From: Dehalococcoidia bacterium
GTDB taxonomy: Bacteria; Chloroflexota; Dehalococcoidia; Lucifugimonadales; UBA6952
DNA: 64,000 bases
Reading direction: 5' to 3'
Assembly (NCBI GenBank): GCA_022450525.1
Contig: JAKUQA010000003.1
Span: 29,118-93,117 of the forward strand
The position numbers and the translations under genes were made by a program. Numbering within the stretch: the stretch's first letter is position 1; every line of letters starts with the position of its first letter. This document shows positions 18,873-27,637 of the stretch, piece after piece. The notes under the pieces were generated by a model. The model worked only from the letters and a program-made list of their open reading frames with translations. It was not told the origin of the DNA and did not search any database.

Positions 18873-19844
18873 TTATTTCTTCTTTAAATTACTATAGGAT
18901 TTTAACAAATATGAAAAACCCATTCCCCATTTATATTTTTTTGCAAGAATTATATATGGAATAATTAAGGTAAAAGATATGGTGAAAATAACATCTGTCC
19001 ATGTTATTCCTGTTTGTTCAATCCCTACATCATAAAATAATGCTGGTGTACTAATTACAGAATTCTTTGTGGTTATAAAAAGAAATACAAATAAATTGTT
19101 AGCAAGATGAAAGCCAAAAGGTAACTCTAATCCATTCCCTTTGATCGTAATCAATGCCCAAATAGTACCTGTAGCCATTAATATTGTCATATATTTTGCC
19201 ATTCCATAAGAGGTTTCTGGATTAGCTAAATGAGCAATCATAAATAAACTTCCCACAATGAGTGATAAAACCACTGTACTTTTTGTAAATAATCCTAATC
19301 CCTGTAAGAAGTAGCCTCTAAAAAGTATTTCTTCAAACCCAACTTGAATTGGTGTTATGACCAAGGCAATCAATATGAATATTATATAACTTACAAAAGA
19401 AAAATTTGGGTTGAATTCCAATCCGCTAGAACATTCGATAGATTTATCAATTATATTTTGACAATCATTGCTTGCAAGGAGCATTAAAATCAATGGTATA
19501 CCTGATAGAAGGAATGAAATTACTATCGCAAATATAATTCGGTCATATTGAATTGTTTTAAATCCTGTAATATACGAAATAAATGGCCGCTTGTGAATAT
19601 ATTTTGCCACGAAAACGAATGTTATTAACCCAAATAAAAATCCTGACATTAGGGTAATGAAATTCAAAATACTATATGGGATATTCCCAGATTGTAATAA
19701 TTGATCTGTGTTAGGGTGGAGTAAAATTGGAGTTAGACCCAATACTTGCCATCCCAAAAATATTATGACTATACCTGATACCCAGTATATAAATTTATTT
19801 TTATGCCCTCTAGCTAAAGTACTGAATCCATCGTGTATTTGCAC
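18873..19844 (-). CDS. CPBP-family intramembrane metalloprotease
   Basis: The 323-residue protein has about eight hydrophobic segments. The CPBP (Abi, Rce1-like) motifs are present: Glu171-Glu172 and Arg176 in EEILFRGYFLQGL, the His in MIAHLANP, and the final His in GFHLANNLF. Members act as CAAX-type or general intramembrane proteases. The start is GTG with AGAGG 7 bases upstream. The 98 bases before the XdhA-like start are AT-rich without a hairpin. Confidence 0.85.
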   Translation of the reverse strand: MQIHDGFSTLARGHKNKFIYWVSGIVIIFLGWQVLGLTPILLHPNTDQLLQSGNIPYSILNFITLMSGFLFGLITFVFVAKYIHKRPFISYITGFKTIQYDRIIFAIVISFLLSGIPLILMLLASNDCQNIIDKSIECSSGLEFNPNFSFVSYIIFILIALVITPIQVGFEEILFRGYFLQGLGLFTKSTVVLSLIVGSLFMIAHLANPETSYGMAKYMTILMATGTIWALITIKGNGLELPFGFHLANNLFVFLFITTKNSVISTPALFYDVGIEQTGITWTDVIFTISFTLIIPYIILAKKYKWGMGFSYLLKSYSNLKKK

Positions 19845-19974
19845 AAAAATACCTCTAAAAAAATAAACTACTCAGATTGTTTATTTGTTTATAAAAAAAT
19901 CGCATTCTTTAATACTCTTATTATGTTAGGATAACACAAATCTTTAGCAAATTTGCAATATGGAGGGTGTGAAT

Positions 19975-20931
19975 ATGAGGCTTGGAGATGGATCTTTTCA
20001 ATATGAAGTTGTACCCAATTGGGAAAAATTACCTGAAGAATATCGCTGGGATGAAGTAGGTGGAGTAGGAGTAGATTCGAAGGATAATGTTTATGTATTT
20101 AATAGAGGTCCTCACCCTATGATCGTTTTTGATAAAGATGGAAACTTTTTAACCTCCTGGGGTGAAGATTTCTTTATTCGAGCACATGGTTTAACTGTTG
20201 GCCCTGATGATATTTTGTATTGTACTGATGACGCAGATCATACAGTTAGGAAATGTACTACTGAAGGAGAAGTATTAATGACGATAGGTGTTCCTAAAAC
20301 TCCTTCTCCTTACCAAAGTGCGAAACCATTTAATCGATGTACTCATGTTGCTTTAGATCCTGAAACTCAAGATATTTATGTGTCTGATGGATATGGAAAT
20401 TCAAGTGTCCATAAATTTACAGCAAAAGGTGAACATTTATTTTCTTGGGGTAGTGCAGGTACTGATCCGGGGCAATTTAATATTCCACATAATATTATTA
20501 CAGATAAAAATGGATTGGTTTATGTTGCTGATCGAGAAAACATGAGAGTACAAATTTTCGATAAGAACGGAAATTTTCTTGACCAGTGGAACAATATGCA
20601 TAGAGCATGTGCTTTGTGTATAGATAAGGATCAAACTATTTACTTAGGAGAAATTGGTTCTAGTGGTGCAGTTAATCGAGAATTGCCAAATATCGGACCA
20701 AGAGTAAGTATTTATGAAACTAATGGCGATCTCATAACTAGATTAGGAACTGGTTACGGTCTTGATGACGGGCAATTTATTGCACCTCATGGAATTTGTG
20801 TAGATTCAAAAGGGAATATTTATGTAGGAGAAGTAACTAAGACTGAAATGAGTCATCAGTTTAGACAAGACTCTTGGGAAGGTCCTCCCCCAATTAAGGC
20901 TCGAAGTTTTCAAAAACTAGCAAGAATATAA
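19975..20931 (+). CDS. NHL-repeat six-bladed beta-propeller protein
   Basis: The 318-residue protein starts at the ATG at 19975, preceded by GGAGGG; an in-frame ATG 15 bases upstream lacks an SD. It contains repeated blades with the NHL pattern (DKNGLVYVADRENMRVQIFD, given here only in part as VYVADRENMRVQIF; DSKGNIYVGEV; DDILYCTDDADHTVRK). No signal peptide is visible, so a cytoplasmic location is likely. Related proteins include peptidyl-hydroxyglycine lyase-like and SMP-30-like propellers; no catalytic assignment is safe. It is followed after 10 bases by an alpha/beta hydrolase, probably co-transcribed. Confidence 0.82.
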   Translation: MRLGDGSFQYEVVPNWEKLPEEYRWDEVGGVGVDSKDNVYVFNRGPHPMIVFDKDGNFLTSWGEDFFIRAHGLTVGPDDILYCTDDADHTVRKCTTEGEVLMTIGVPKTPSPYQSAKPFNRCTHVALDPETQDIYVSDGYGNSSVHKFTAKGEHLFSWGSAGTDPGQFNIPHNIITDKNGLVYVADRENMRVQIFDKNGNFLDQWNNMHRACALCIDKDQTIYLGEIGSSGAVNRELPNIGPRVSIYETNGDLITRLGTGYGLDDGQFIAPHGICVDSKGNIYVGEVTKTEMSHQFRQDSWEGPPPIKARSFQKLARI

Positions 20932-20941
20932 GGAGATATTA

Positions 20942-21775
20942 ATGGGAGAATTTTCGAATAACTTTTTTCAGTCAAATGATTTAAATCTTCATTATATAAA
21001 TTACAAAACCAATGCTCATAAACCTTTGATTATGCTTCATGGAATGAGGAGTTACGCACAAGCTTGGAATGATGTGGCTGATCAATTGCTAAACTTTTTT
21101 GATGTTTATGCATTAGACCAAAGAGGACGAGGAGAAAGTGATTGGGCTCCTGATTATAATTATGACACAGAAGCATATGTTGATGATTTAACAAATTTTA
21201 TAAAAACTAAAGGATTTAACAAACTTTCACTTATGGGGCATTCAATGGGCGGGAGTAATAGTATCGTTTTTGCTTCAAAAAACCCTGAAATGGTTGAGAG
21301 TCTTGTTATTGTAGATATAGGCCCAAGCGTCTCTACTTCCATAGGAGGAAAACGGATAAATCAAGAATTGAGCGATACTCCTAAAGAATTTGAAAGTTTA
21401 GAGGATGTAAAGATATTTTGGAGAAAGCAAAGGCCATCAATATCTGAACATGCATTAAATGAAAGAGTGAATTTCACCATTAAGCAATTAGAATCAGGCA
21501 AATATGGATTTAAATGGGATGTACAAGGTATAGCAAAAGCTAAAATCCGCGCAGATGGTGAATATATGTGGGATTGTGTGAGAAAAATTAAGTGTCCAAC
21601 TTTATTGATCAGAGGGGCTGAATCCGATATATTACAACATGATGTTGCTACACAGATGATTAAAGAAAATCACAACATAGCATTAATCGAAATACCTGAT
21701 GCAACACATTATGTACACGATGATCAATTAGAACTTTTCAATAGAGAAGTTGGTATGTTTTATCAAAGAATCTAA
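20942..21775 (+). CDS. Alpha/beta-fold hydrolase
   Basis: This 277-residue hydrolase has the oxyanion HG motif in LHGMRSYAQAW, the nucleophile elbow GHSMGG, an acid in IRGAESDIL and the His in ATHYVHDD, a complete triad. DQRGRGESDW is typical of epoxide-hydrolase/haloperoxidase-like members. SD AAGGAGAT precedes the ATG. It sits between the NHL protein and the candidate selenoprotein (20-base gap). The substrate is unknown. Confidence 0.87.
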   Translation: MGEFSNNFFQSNDLNLHYINYKTNAHKPLIMLHGMRSYAQAWNDVADQLLNFFDVYALDQRGRGESDWAPDYNYDTEAYVDDLTNFIKTKGFNKLSLMGHSMGGSNSIVFASKNPEMVESLVIVDIGPSVSTSIGGKRINQELSDTPKEFESLEDVKIFWRKQRPSISEHALNERVNFTIKQLESGKYGFKWDVQGIAKAKIRADGEYMWDCVRKIKCPTLLIRGAESDILQHDVATQMIKENHNIALIEIPDATHYVHDDQLELFNREVGMFYQRI

Positions 21776-21795
21776 TATAACTACAGGGGAAAAAT

Positions 21796-22485
21796 ATGAC
21801 TACACCAATATCCGTTAATAATGATTTATTTGATATAAATCTCATTGATTTAAATCAACAAAAAGTATCCTTAGATAACTACAAAGGCAAAAAACTCTGT
21901 ATTTTTATGTGGGCATCCTGGTGAGTATGTAGGGCACAATTGCCAGTTTGGCAAAAAACTTACAAGGAATTATTTGCAGATGATGATAACGTCGAATTTT
22001 TATCTGTAGCAATGGATGCTATTTATCATGATAAAGTTAAGCAATTTCATCAATCTGCTAAAGCAGAATTTACAACCTTAATTGATACTGATAATAGTTT
22101 AAGTAAATTAATGGGTTTTAAAGTTGTACCTAATATACTACTGATTAATTCCGATGGTGAATTAGAGTACTGGAAATTTGGGAAAGCTGATATAAGGAAT
22201 TCATACTACAAAAATCTCATCAAAAGATGGATAAGTAGGGAAAAAATAAATATTTTACCTAAAGATAATTTTATTAATGCCAGTAATCAAAATCATCAAT
22301 TATCGTTAGGTAAATTCAATGAATATGTAAATACAGGTAATTTAAGAGTTAACGAAGTAAGGGGATTAGAGTTAGATAACATGATTGTAAGAAAACAATT
22401 GTGGGCAAAAGAAAATCCTGAAAAGTTTTACCAGGGAAATATTGATTCAGATTGGCAAAAACAAAATCTAGAAAAGGGGATATAA
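21796..22485 (+). CDS. Candidate selenoprotein: TlpA/AhpC-like thioredoxin-fold oxidoreductase with in-frame TGA (Sec43)
   Basis: The frame opens at ATG 21796 (AGGGGAAAAAT upstream) and runs through a single TGA at 21922-21924 to TAA at 22483-22485. Read through, it gives 229 residues. The TGA sits at the expected redox site: FMWASW-[TGA]-VCRAQLPVW, where TlpA-like proteins have WASWCxxCRxELP. Downstream, the cis-Pro loop KVVPNILLIN and a G-x-L-E strand complete the thioredoxin fold, followed by a ~75-residue C-terminal extension. A hairpin matching the bacterial SECIS layout starts right after the TGA. The spacing would be Sec-Val-Cys, one residue shorter than CxxC. Alternatives are a point-mutated pseudogene or a sequencing error, but conservation of the frame on both sides argues against decay. 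No selA, selB, selC or selD lies in the window. Confidence 0.75.
21925..21963 (+). promoter_or_regulatory. Candidate bacterial SECIS element
   Basis: Directly after the TGA, TTGCCA (21940-21945) pairs perfectly with TGGCAA (21949-21954) around a three-base apical loop GTT (21946-21948). GTATGT (21925-21930) can pair with ACTTAC (21958-21963) with one U-U mismatch, forming a lower stem. The apical loop begins 21 bases after the TGA and its first base is G, both as in known bacterial SECIS hairpins bound by SelB. No folding energy was computed. Confidence 0.65.
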
Positions 22486-22498
22486 AGGATGTATTTTT

Positions 22499-22533
22499 TA
22501 TAACACAATACAACTAGTATTGATTGTGTTATA
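22499..22533. repeat. Inverted repeat overlapping the tRNA-Asp promoter
   Basis: TATAACACAAT (22499-22509) and ATTGTGTTATA (22523-22533) are perfect 11-base inverted copies around a 13-base spacer. The right arm covers the TATAAT at 22530-22535, a good -10 box 15 bases before the tRNA-Asp gene. There is no T-run after it on the plus strand, so it does not look like a classical terminator for the upstream gene; a short T-run lies before the left arm. Confidence 0.5.
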
Positions 22534-22550
22534 ATGTCCGAGTTTCATTT

Positions 22551-22628
22551 GGCCCGGTGGTGTAGTTGGTCTAACATACCACACTGTCAATGTGGAGATC
22601 GGGGGTTCGAATCCCCTCCGGGTCGCCA
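22551..22628 (+). tRNA. tRNA-Asp (GTC)
   Basis: The 78-base cloverleaf includes an encoded CCA (22626-22628). The acceptor GGCCCGG pairs with CCGGGTC with one G-U. The anticodon arm is CCACA-CTGTCAA-TGTGG with anticodon GTC. The T arm is GGGGG-TTCGAAT-CCCCT. Discriminator base G73 is the usual identity base for Asp. A TATAAT at 22530-22535 provides the promoter -10. It is the only tRNA in the window. Confidence 0.97.
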
Positions 22629-22672
22629 TCCAAAAGTATTAAATCTCCGTTTTCTTATAATTAAGGAGATAT

Positions 22673-23878
22673 ATGACACTACCATTGCAAGGTATAAAAG
22701 TTATTGATATGTCCCAAGTTTACTTCGGCCCTGGTGGAGCTGTGTATCTTGCAGACCAAGGTGCCGATGTTATAAAAATTGAAACTATTCGAGGTGATGC
22801 TATGCGTCATCGATATACTACTCCATATCTAACACAATGGAATATGAGTAAACCGTTTTTATCATTAAATAGGAATAAAAAAAGTATTTCATTAGATATT
22901 CGGACCGATGAGGGTAAAAAGATTGTTTCCCAATTATGTGAAACAGCTGATGTGTTTATATTAAATATGCGCCCGGGTACTGAAAAACAATTTGAATTAG
23001 ACTTCGAGAGCTTGTTTAAATCAAACCCAAAATTGATCTATGTATCGATCAGTGGTTTTGGAAGTGAAGGACCTGATGCAAGTCTTCCTGGCTACGATAT
23101 AGTACTTCAAGCCAAATCTGGCGTTTTGTCATTAAGAAAATTTCCTGATGGAACTCCTGTACCTTATCCAATTATGTTTTCAGATATGTCAGGGTGTATG
23201 TCTCTTTCTTATTCAGTAATGTTAGCACTTTGGGAACGTGAAAAAACTGGGAAAGGGCAAAAGATTGAGTGTTCATTATTCAATCAAGCTTTGGCAATGC
23301 AAATGCAACAATTGATATGGATAGAAAATGATCAAGGAAGTCTTCCTGGAAACGCGCCATCAGCCATGGCTTCATGTTACGAATGTTTTGATGATAAATG
23401 GATAGCTATAGTAGTAATGGAATCTAATCAATGGGCGGGATTATGTCGTGTATTAGATATTGAACATTTAATTGATGATCCTGACTATAGTAGTTATGAA
23501 AATCGTGTGAAGAATGCATCTGATTTAGCAGAATTATTTAGAGCTATTTTCCCAACTAAAAACAGCGACTATTGGATAGATAAATTAAATTATGAAGGTA
23601 TACCGTGCTCTATTGTACAAGAAAGAGATGATCTGTTAGACGATGCTCAAGTTATTTCAAATAAAATGATTGCTACAGATATACATCCCAAAGTGGGTAA
23701 TGTGAGCTATGTCATGCCTCCATTTAAGATGTCACAGCATGATTATATTGAATCAGCTCGTTTGCCTGCTCCATTGTTAGGAGAACACACTAAGGAAATT
23801 TTAAAGGACTTAGGGTATCATGACGAAGAAATTCAGTCTTTTTTAGATCGTAATATTGTTAATGAAAACATAGAGTAA
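22673..23878 (+). CDS. CaiB/BaiF family (class III) CoA-transferase
   Basis: The 401-residue protein moves CoA between carboxylic acids. Motifs are LQGIKVIDMSQVYFGPGGA at the N-terminus (cited in part: IKVIDMSQ), GADVIKIE, FLSLNRNKKSISLD, and PGYDIVLQAKSG, which carries the catalytic Asp that forms the aspartyl-CoA intermediate. SD AAGGAGAT. It is 44 bases downstream of tRNA-Asp and ends one base before the convergent YeiH gene. Its substrates cannot be predicted; a second paralogue lies at 31282. Confidence 0.9.
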   Translation: MTLPLQGIKVIDMSQVYFGPGGAVYLADQGADVIKIETIRGDAMRHRYTTPYLTQWNMSKPFLSLNRNKKSISLDIRTDEGKKIVSQLCETADVFILNMRPGTEKQFELDFESLFKSNPKLIYVSISGFGSEGPDASLPGYDIVLQAKSGVLSLRKFPDGTPVPYPIMFSDMSGCMSLSYSVMLALWEREKTGKGQKIECSLFNQALAMQMQQLIWIENDQGSLPGNAPSAMASCYECFDDKWIAIVVMESNQWAGLCRVLDIEHLIDDPDYSSYENRVKNASDLAELFRAIFPTKNSDYWIDKLNYEGIPCSIVQERDDLLDDAQVISNKMIATDIHPKVGNVSYVMPPFKMSQHDYIESARLPAPLLGEHTKEILKDLGYHDEEIQSFLDRNIVNENIE

Positions 23879-24907
23879 TTATGGGGAAATATTACTACCT
23901 ATAAGCAAGCTAATTGTTATCATGAATCCAATTACGCATATAATTGTTAAAGCCACTTTTGGTCCAACTTTAAGAACATCTTTTATATCTACTCCTAGAC
24001 CTATTGCGACCATAGATACTACAAATAAATATTTTGATAATTGTCGAATTTGATTCCCAATATCGGCAGATATAACATCCACAGAGCGTAAAACAGAGAA
24101 AAATATAAATCCAATAACAAACCATGGGAAATAATTAAAAAGTGAAAAACTTCCAGAGTTTTCTTCTGATTCTTGTTTTGGATTTGAAGATGCAAAGCTT
24201 TTAATTAATTGTACAACAACAACCAGTGGTCCTAATAAAATTATTCGCGTAATTTTTACCACCGTTGCAACTGTAGCAGAAGTAGCACTGACTGTGGCAG
24301 ATGCAGCATAGACTTGAGCTACTGCATATACAGCCATACCCGCAACAATACCATAGTGATACTCTGTTATACCAAAACTTGAAAACAGTAATGGCAATAG
24401 TATAATTTGTGCTGCTCCCAACACCGCGCTTATACCAATTACTGCACTAATATCAGTTGCGCTTGCGCCTATTATTGGTGCCATTACTGCAACTGCAGAA
24501 TTTCCACAAATCGAATTCCCTACACCAATTAAAGTCGCAATTTTTTTATTTAATCCAAGTATCAAATGCCCAATAATATAGGCAATTATCATGCTTCCAA
24601 CTACACCAAACAAAATAAGCAAAAATAGTGGTAATCCTGCGTCTAATATATCTGGCAAAAATATACTAGCTCCTAGTATCATTACCGAAAACTCAAGAAT
24701 ATGTTTACCAGCAAATTTTGCACCAGCGTTGTACCAATCGGATTTTGGTGAAACATTTTTGTATACGATACCAATTATCAAGGCAAGTAAGAGGCTATCA
24801 ATCAATAAATTCTGTACTTGTCGACTCATTACGAAAATTATGCTTCCTACTATGAAGCATAATAAAAGTCCTGGCGCTAATATTTTTATTTTTTCTTGAT
24901 TAATCAT
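23879..24907 (-). CDS. YeiH/UPF0324 family putative sulfate exporter-type membrane protein
   Basis: The 342-residue protein has about ten hydrophobic segments. GNSICGNSAVAVMAPIIGA (cited in part: GNSICGNSA) and the Ala-rich VYAVAQVYAASATVS stretch are characteristic of the YeiH family (Pfam Cons_hypoth698). Export of sulfate or related anions is proposed for homologues but poorly tested. Start ATG with GAGG 7 bases upstream. Its stop abuts the CoA-transferase stop, so no terminator fits between them. Confidence 0.85.
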   Translation of the reverse strand: MINQEKIKILAPGLLLCFIVGSIIFVMSRQVQNLLIDSLLLALIIGIVYKNVSPKSDWYNAGAKFAGKHILEFSVMILGASIFLPDILDAGLPLFLLILFGVVGSMIIAYIIGHLILGLNKKIATLIGVGNSICGNSAVAVMAPIIGASATDISAVIGISAVLGAAQIILLPLLFSSFGITEYHYGIVAGMAVYAVAQVYAASATVSATSATVATVVKITRIILLGPLVVVVQLIKSFASSNPKQESEENSGSFSLFNYFPWFVIGFIFFSVLRSVDVISADIGNQIRQLSKYLFVVSMVAIGLGVDIKDVLKVGPKVALTIICVIGFMITISLLIGSNISP

Positions 24908-25046
24908 ATTAAACCTCGGTGTATTCTATTATTAGATTTAATTTGTTTCAACATATTTATAACTTTTTCTATCAATGAATTGCTACAATTCTATTTTGTA
25001 ATACAATATATTTACCTAAATGATTTTTAATTTAAATGAGGATTAA

Positions 25047-25967
25047 TTGAAAAAAATAATAGTTACAGGTGGTGCAGGATTTATTGGATCACATATTGTT
25101 GACCGTTTAATTATTGAGGGTTATGAAGTAGCGGTACTTGATAATATCTCATCTGGTAATCGGTTAAATATTAATGATAAAGCAAAATTGTATGAGATTG
25201 ATTTATATAATGGAGATATTGGTTCAGCTATACAGGACTTTCAGCCAAATCTAGTGTTTCATTTAGCTGCGCAAAGTAGTGTTTCGGTATCAGAGTTAAA
25301 TCCCAGTGAAGACGCTAGTAATAATATATTAGGTTCGTTGAATTTGTATAAGGCTTGTAAAAATACCTCAGTTGAAAAAATAATATTAAGTTCTACTGGA
25401 GGTGCTATATATGGGAATCAGGATGAATTTCCATGTTCTGAAAATTCATCTCTTAATCCGATTTCTCCTTATGGTGTTAGTAAACTAACCACTGAAAAGT
25501 ACTTAGAAGTATTTGCTGGATTATATGGATATCAATATACAATTCTTAGATATGGAAATGTATATGGACCTCGACAAAATCCATCTGGAGAAGCAGGTGT
25601 TATTTCAATTTTTGCAGGACTTTTATTAAAAGGTGATTCAGTAAAAATTTTTGGAGATGGTTCTCAACTTAGGGATTATATATATATCTCTGATGTAGTG
25701 GATGCTAATTTATTGGCAATGAATGCTCCAAATAAATCGATTTATAATATTTCTTCAAATAAAGCTACTTCAGTCATAGAAATTTTTACACTTATTAAAT
25801 CTTTAACCAAGTCCACTAATAATCCTGTTTTTATGCCTAGAAGGAAATCTGATGTTGATAAGATTGTGTTAAATAATGCAAAAGCTTTAAAAGAATTGAA
25901 ATGGATTCCTAAAGTAAGCCTTGAAGATGGTATAGCCAGCACAGTTGATTATTTAAATGAAAATTAA
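25047..25967 (+). CDS. NAD-dependent epimerase/dehydratase (UDP-glucose 4-epimerase-like)
   Basis: This extended short-chain dehydrogenase of 306 residues has VTGGAGFIGSHIVDRL for NAD, HLAAQSSVSVS, the catalytic Ser-Tyr-Lys set (SSTGGAIYG and SPYGVSKLTTEKY), RYGNVYGPRQ and FGDGSQLRDYIYISDVV. It probably acts on a nucleotide-diphospho-sugar for glycan synthesis. The start is TTG at 25047 with GAGGA upstream; no ATG is available nearby. Its end overlaps the convergent yvcK by 4 bases. Confidence 0.9.
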   Translation: MKKIIVTGGAGFIGSHIVDRLIIEGYEVAVLDNISSGNRLNINDKAKLYEIDLYNGDIGSAIQDFQPNLVFHLAAQSSVSVSELNPSEDASNNILGSLNLYKACKNTSVEKIILSSTGGAIYGNQDEFPCSENSSLNPISPYGVSKLTTEKYLEVFAGLYGYQYTILRYGNVYGPRQNPSGEAGVISIFAGLLLKGDSVKIFGDGSQLRDYIYISDVVDANLLAMNAPNKSIYNISSNKATSVIEIFTLIKSLTKSTNNPVFMPRRKSDVDKIVLNNAKALKELKWIPKVSLEDGIASTVDYLNEN

Positions 25968-26893
25968 GATAAAGTTTCTATAACTTTAAAAATAGTGTCA
26001 GTTAATTTATTAGGATCATGATTATTATTTGAATGACTACCTAGAAGATCAGCATTTATGACTTTTATGCTATTTATATATTCACATTCTTCATAATATA
26101 ACTCACTAATTTCTGGAGTATTAGTTATTTTAGTGGAATTACATATGACGTGAGTAATATCAACATTGGTATGCAGCTTAAATTCTTCTATATGTTCCTT
26201 TATTGTAAAACCATATGTTTCATTATCATTGGCAATATTAGATATAAATATAATAGGTTTTTGTGTATGATTTACTGCTTCTGCTAAACCTTTAAATAGA
26301 AAATTTGTTATAACACTAGTGTAGAGGCTTCCTGGACCAATAATTACAGCATCACATTCATCAATCGCATATTTAGCTAATGGATTAAAAGTGATATTTG
26401 TGGGTTCAACCCAGATATCAGTAATTTTTTCAATATTTTTTCCAATTTCTGACTCACCATTCAATATGTGTTTGGATTTAGTTTGCGCTTTCAAAATAGC
26501 TTTTGCATTATCCGAAATTGGTATTACTTGACCTTGCACATTTAATAATAAACCTGCTTTAATTATAGCCTCACTGAAGCTATTTTCTTGCTGGTTTAGT
26601 GCTGCAATAAGCAAATTCCCCATATTATGATCATATAGATTTGAGTCACTTTTAAATCTGTAATTTAGAGTGGATTTATATTTATCATCTAGGTTAGACA
26701 ATGCTAGAAGACAGTTTCGAATATCTCCAGGTGGTGCCATTTTATAATCTTTTCTTATACGTCCAGAACTACCTCCGTCATCAGTAATGGCGACAATTGC
26801 TGTTATATTCTTAGTTTTATGTTTTAAACCTGAAAGTAGATTTGATAGGCCTGTACCGCCGCCAATAGCCACGATTCTAGTATCTCTCGACAT
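25964..26893 (-). CDS. yvcK: YvcK/CofD-like protein (gluconeogenesis factor family)
   Basis: The 309-residue protein opens with IVAIGGGTGLSNLLSGL, the family's nucleotide-binding loop, then VAITDDGGSSGR and APPGDIRNCLLALS. The GPGSLYTSV motif lies in the second half. In Bacillus, YvcK binds UDP-sugars and supports cell-wall growth on gluconeogenic substrates. Here it lacks the usual yvcJ/yvcL neighbours and is divergent from cmk, with promoters in a 63-base gap. Confidence 0.93.
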   Translation of the reverse strand: MSRDTRIVAIGGGTGLSNLLSGLKHKTKNITAIVAITDDGGSSGRIRKDYKMAPPGDIRNCLLALSNLDDKYKSTLNYRFKSDSNLYDHNMGNLLIAALNQQENSFSEAIIKAGLLLNVQGQVIPISDNAKAILKAQTKSKHILNGESEIGKNIEKITDIWVEPTNITFNPLAKYAIDECDAVIIGPGSLYTSVITNFLFKGLAEAVNHTQKPIIFISNIANDNETYGFTIKEHIEEFKLHTNVDITHVICNSTKITNTPEISELYYEECEYINSIKVINADLLGSHSNNNHDPNKLTDTIFKVIETLS

Positions 26894-26919
26894 ATATGTT
26901 CCTATAATTTATCTAAGCA

Positions 26920-26949
26920 TTGCATCACAAATTAATATAGAGGTATCAT
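26920..26949 (+). promoter_or_regulatory. Candidate promoter of cmk, possibly giving a leaderless mRNA
   Basis: TTGCAT (26920-26925) and TATCAT (26944-26949) are 18 bases apart. The cmk ATG begins 8 bases after the -10 box, so transcription would start at or very near the ATG. An AGAGG at 26939-26943 overlaps the -10 region and would not be in the transcript. Confidence 0.35.
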
Positions 26950-26956
26950 AAGCTTT

Positions 26957-27637
26957 ATGACAAGTCTTAAAACAACAGTGATAGCGATTGATGGACCCGC
27001 AGCGTCTGGTAAGACAAGTGTAGGGAAAATTATAGCTGAAAAACTAAACTTCAATTTTTTAGATACAGGTATAATGTATCGTGCAATAACATATGCAGCA
27101 TTGGATTCTAGTGTCGATTTTAAGCAAAAAACAACAGTTAGTGAATTTATAGATAATTTAAACTTACAGATAATTTTCGACGACTCGAGAGATCTTAAGA
27201 TTACATTCAATGATATTGATATTTCCAAATCTTTGCATTCTATAGAGATCGACCAAAATGTTTCATATTATTCATCTTTTAAAGAAATCAGAGATTATCT
27301 TGTCGAACAACAAAGAGAGATAGCTAGTTACGATAATACTGTTATGGTTGGGCGTGACATAGGTTCAGTTGTTGTTCCGGATAGTTTGAAAATATTTTTA
27401 ACAGCATCAATATCTGAGCGTGCAAAACGCCGACATAAAGAATTGGTTGATTCAGGAGTATCTGCTGAATTGAATGAAATTGAATCTGAATTAGAAAGAC
27501 GTGATGAACTAGATACTAAAAGAAAGGAATCGCCATTAGTTATAGCAAGTGACGCTACAATAGTAGTTAGTGACGGAATGATGCTTGAAGGAGTAGTTAG
27601 TTTTATACTAAATAATATTCTAGCGAGAAAATTATGA
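26957..27637 (+). CDS. cmk: Cytidylate kinase
   Basis: This enzyme phosphorylates (d)CMP to (d)CDP. The 226 residues contain the P-loop GPAASGKTS, DTGIMYRAITYA (CMP site) and VGRDIGSVVVPD followed by the LID arginines. It overlaps plsC by four bases (ATGA), so they are coupled; plsC is then 3 bases before glmS. The cmk-plsC pairing is common in bacteria. Confidence 0.96.
   Translation: MTSLKTTVIAIDGPAASGKTSVGKIIAEKLNFNFLDTGIMYRAITYAALDSSVDFKQKTTVSEFIDNLNLQIIFDDSRDLKITFNDIDISKSLHSIEIDQNVSYYSSFKEIRDYLVEQQREIASYDNTVMVGRDIGSVVVPDSLKIFLTASISERAKRRHKELVDSGVSAELNEIESELERRDELDTKRKESPLVIASDATIVVSDGMMLEGVVSFILNNILARKL

Noticed and set aside
21922..21924. TGA read as tryptophan by an altered genetic code
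   Set aside because: TGA ends several clear genes here (cmk, pstA, trpS), and Trp would not make sense at this redox position.
21940..22485. A separate short gene starting at TTG after the TGA
   Set aside because: It would lack the first strand and the redox motif of the thioredoxin fold and has no SD; the upstream frame joins it perfectly.
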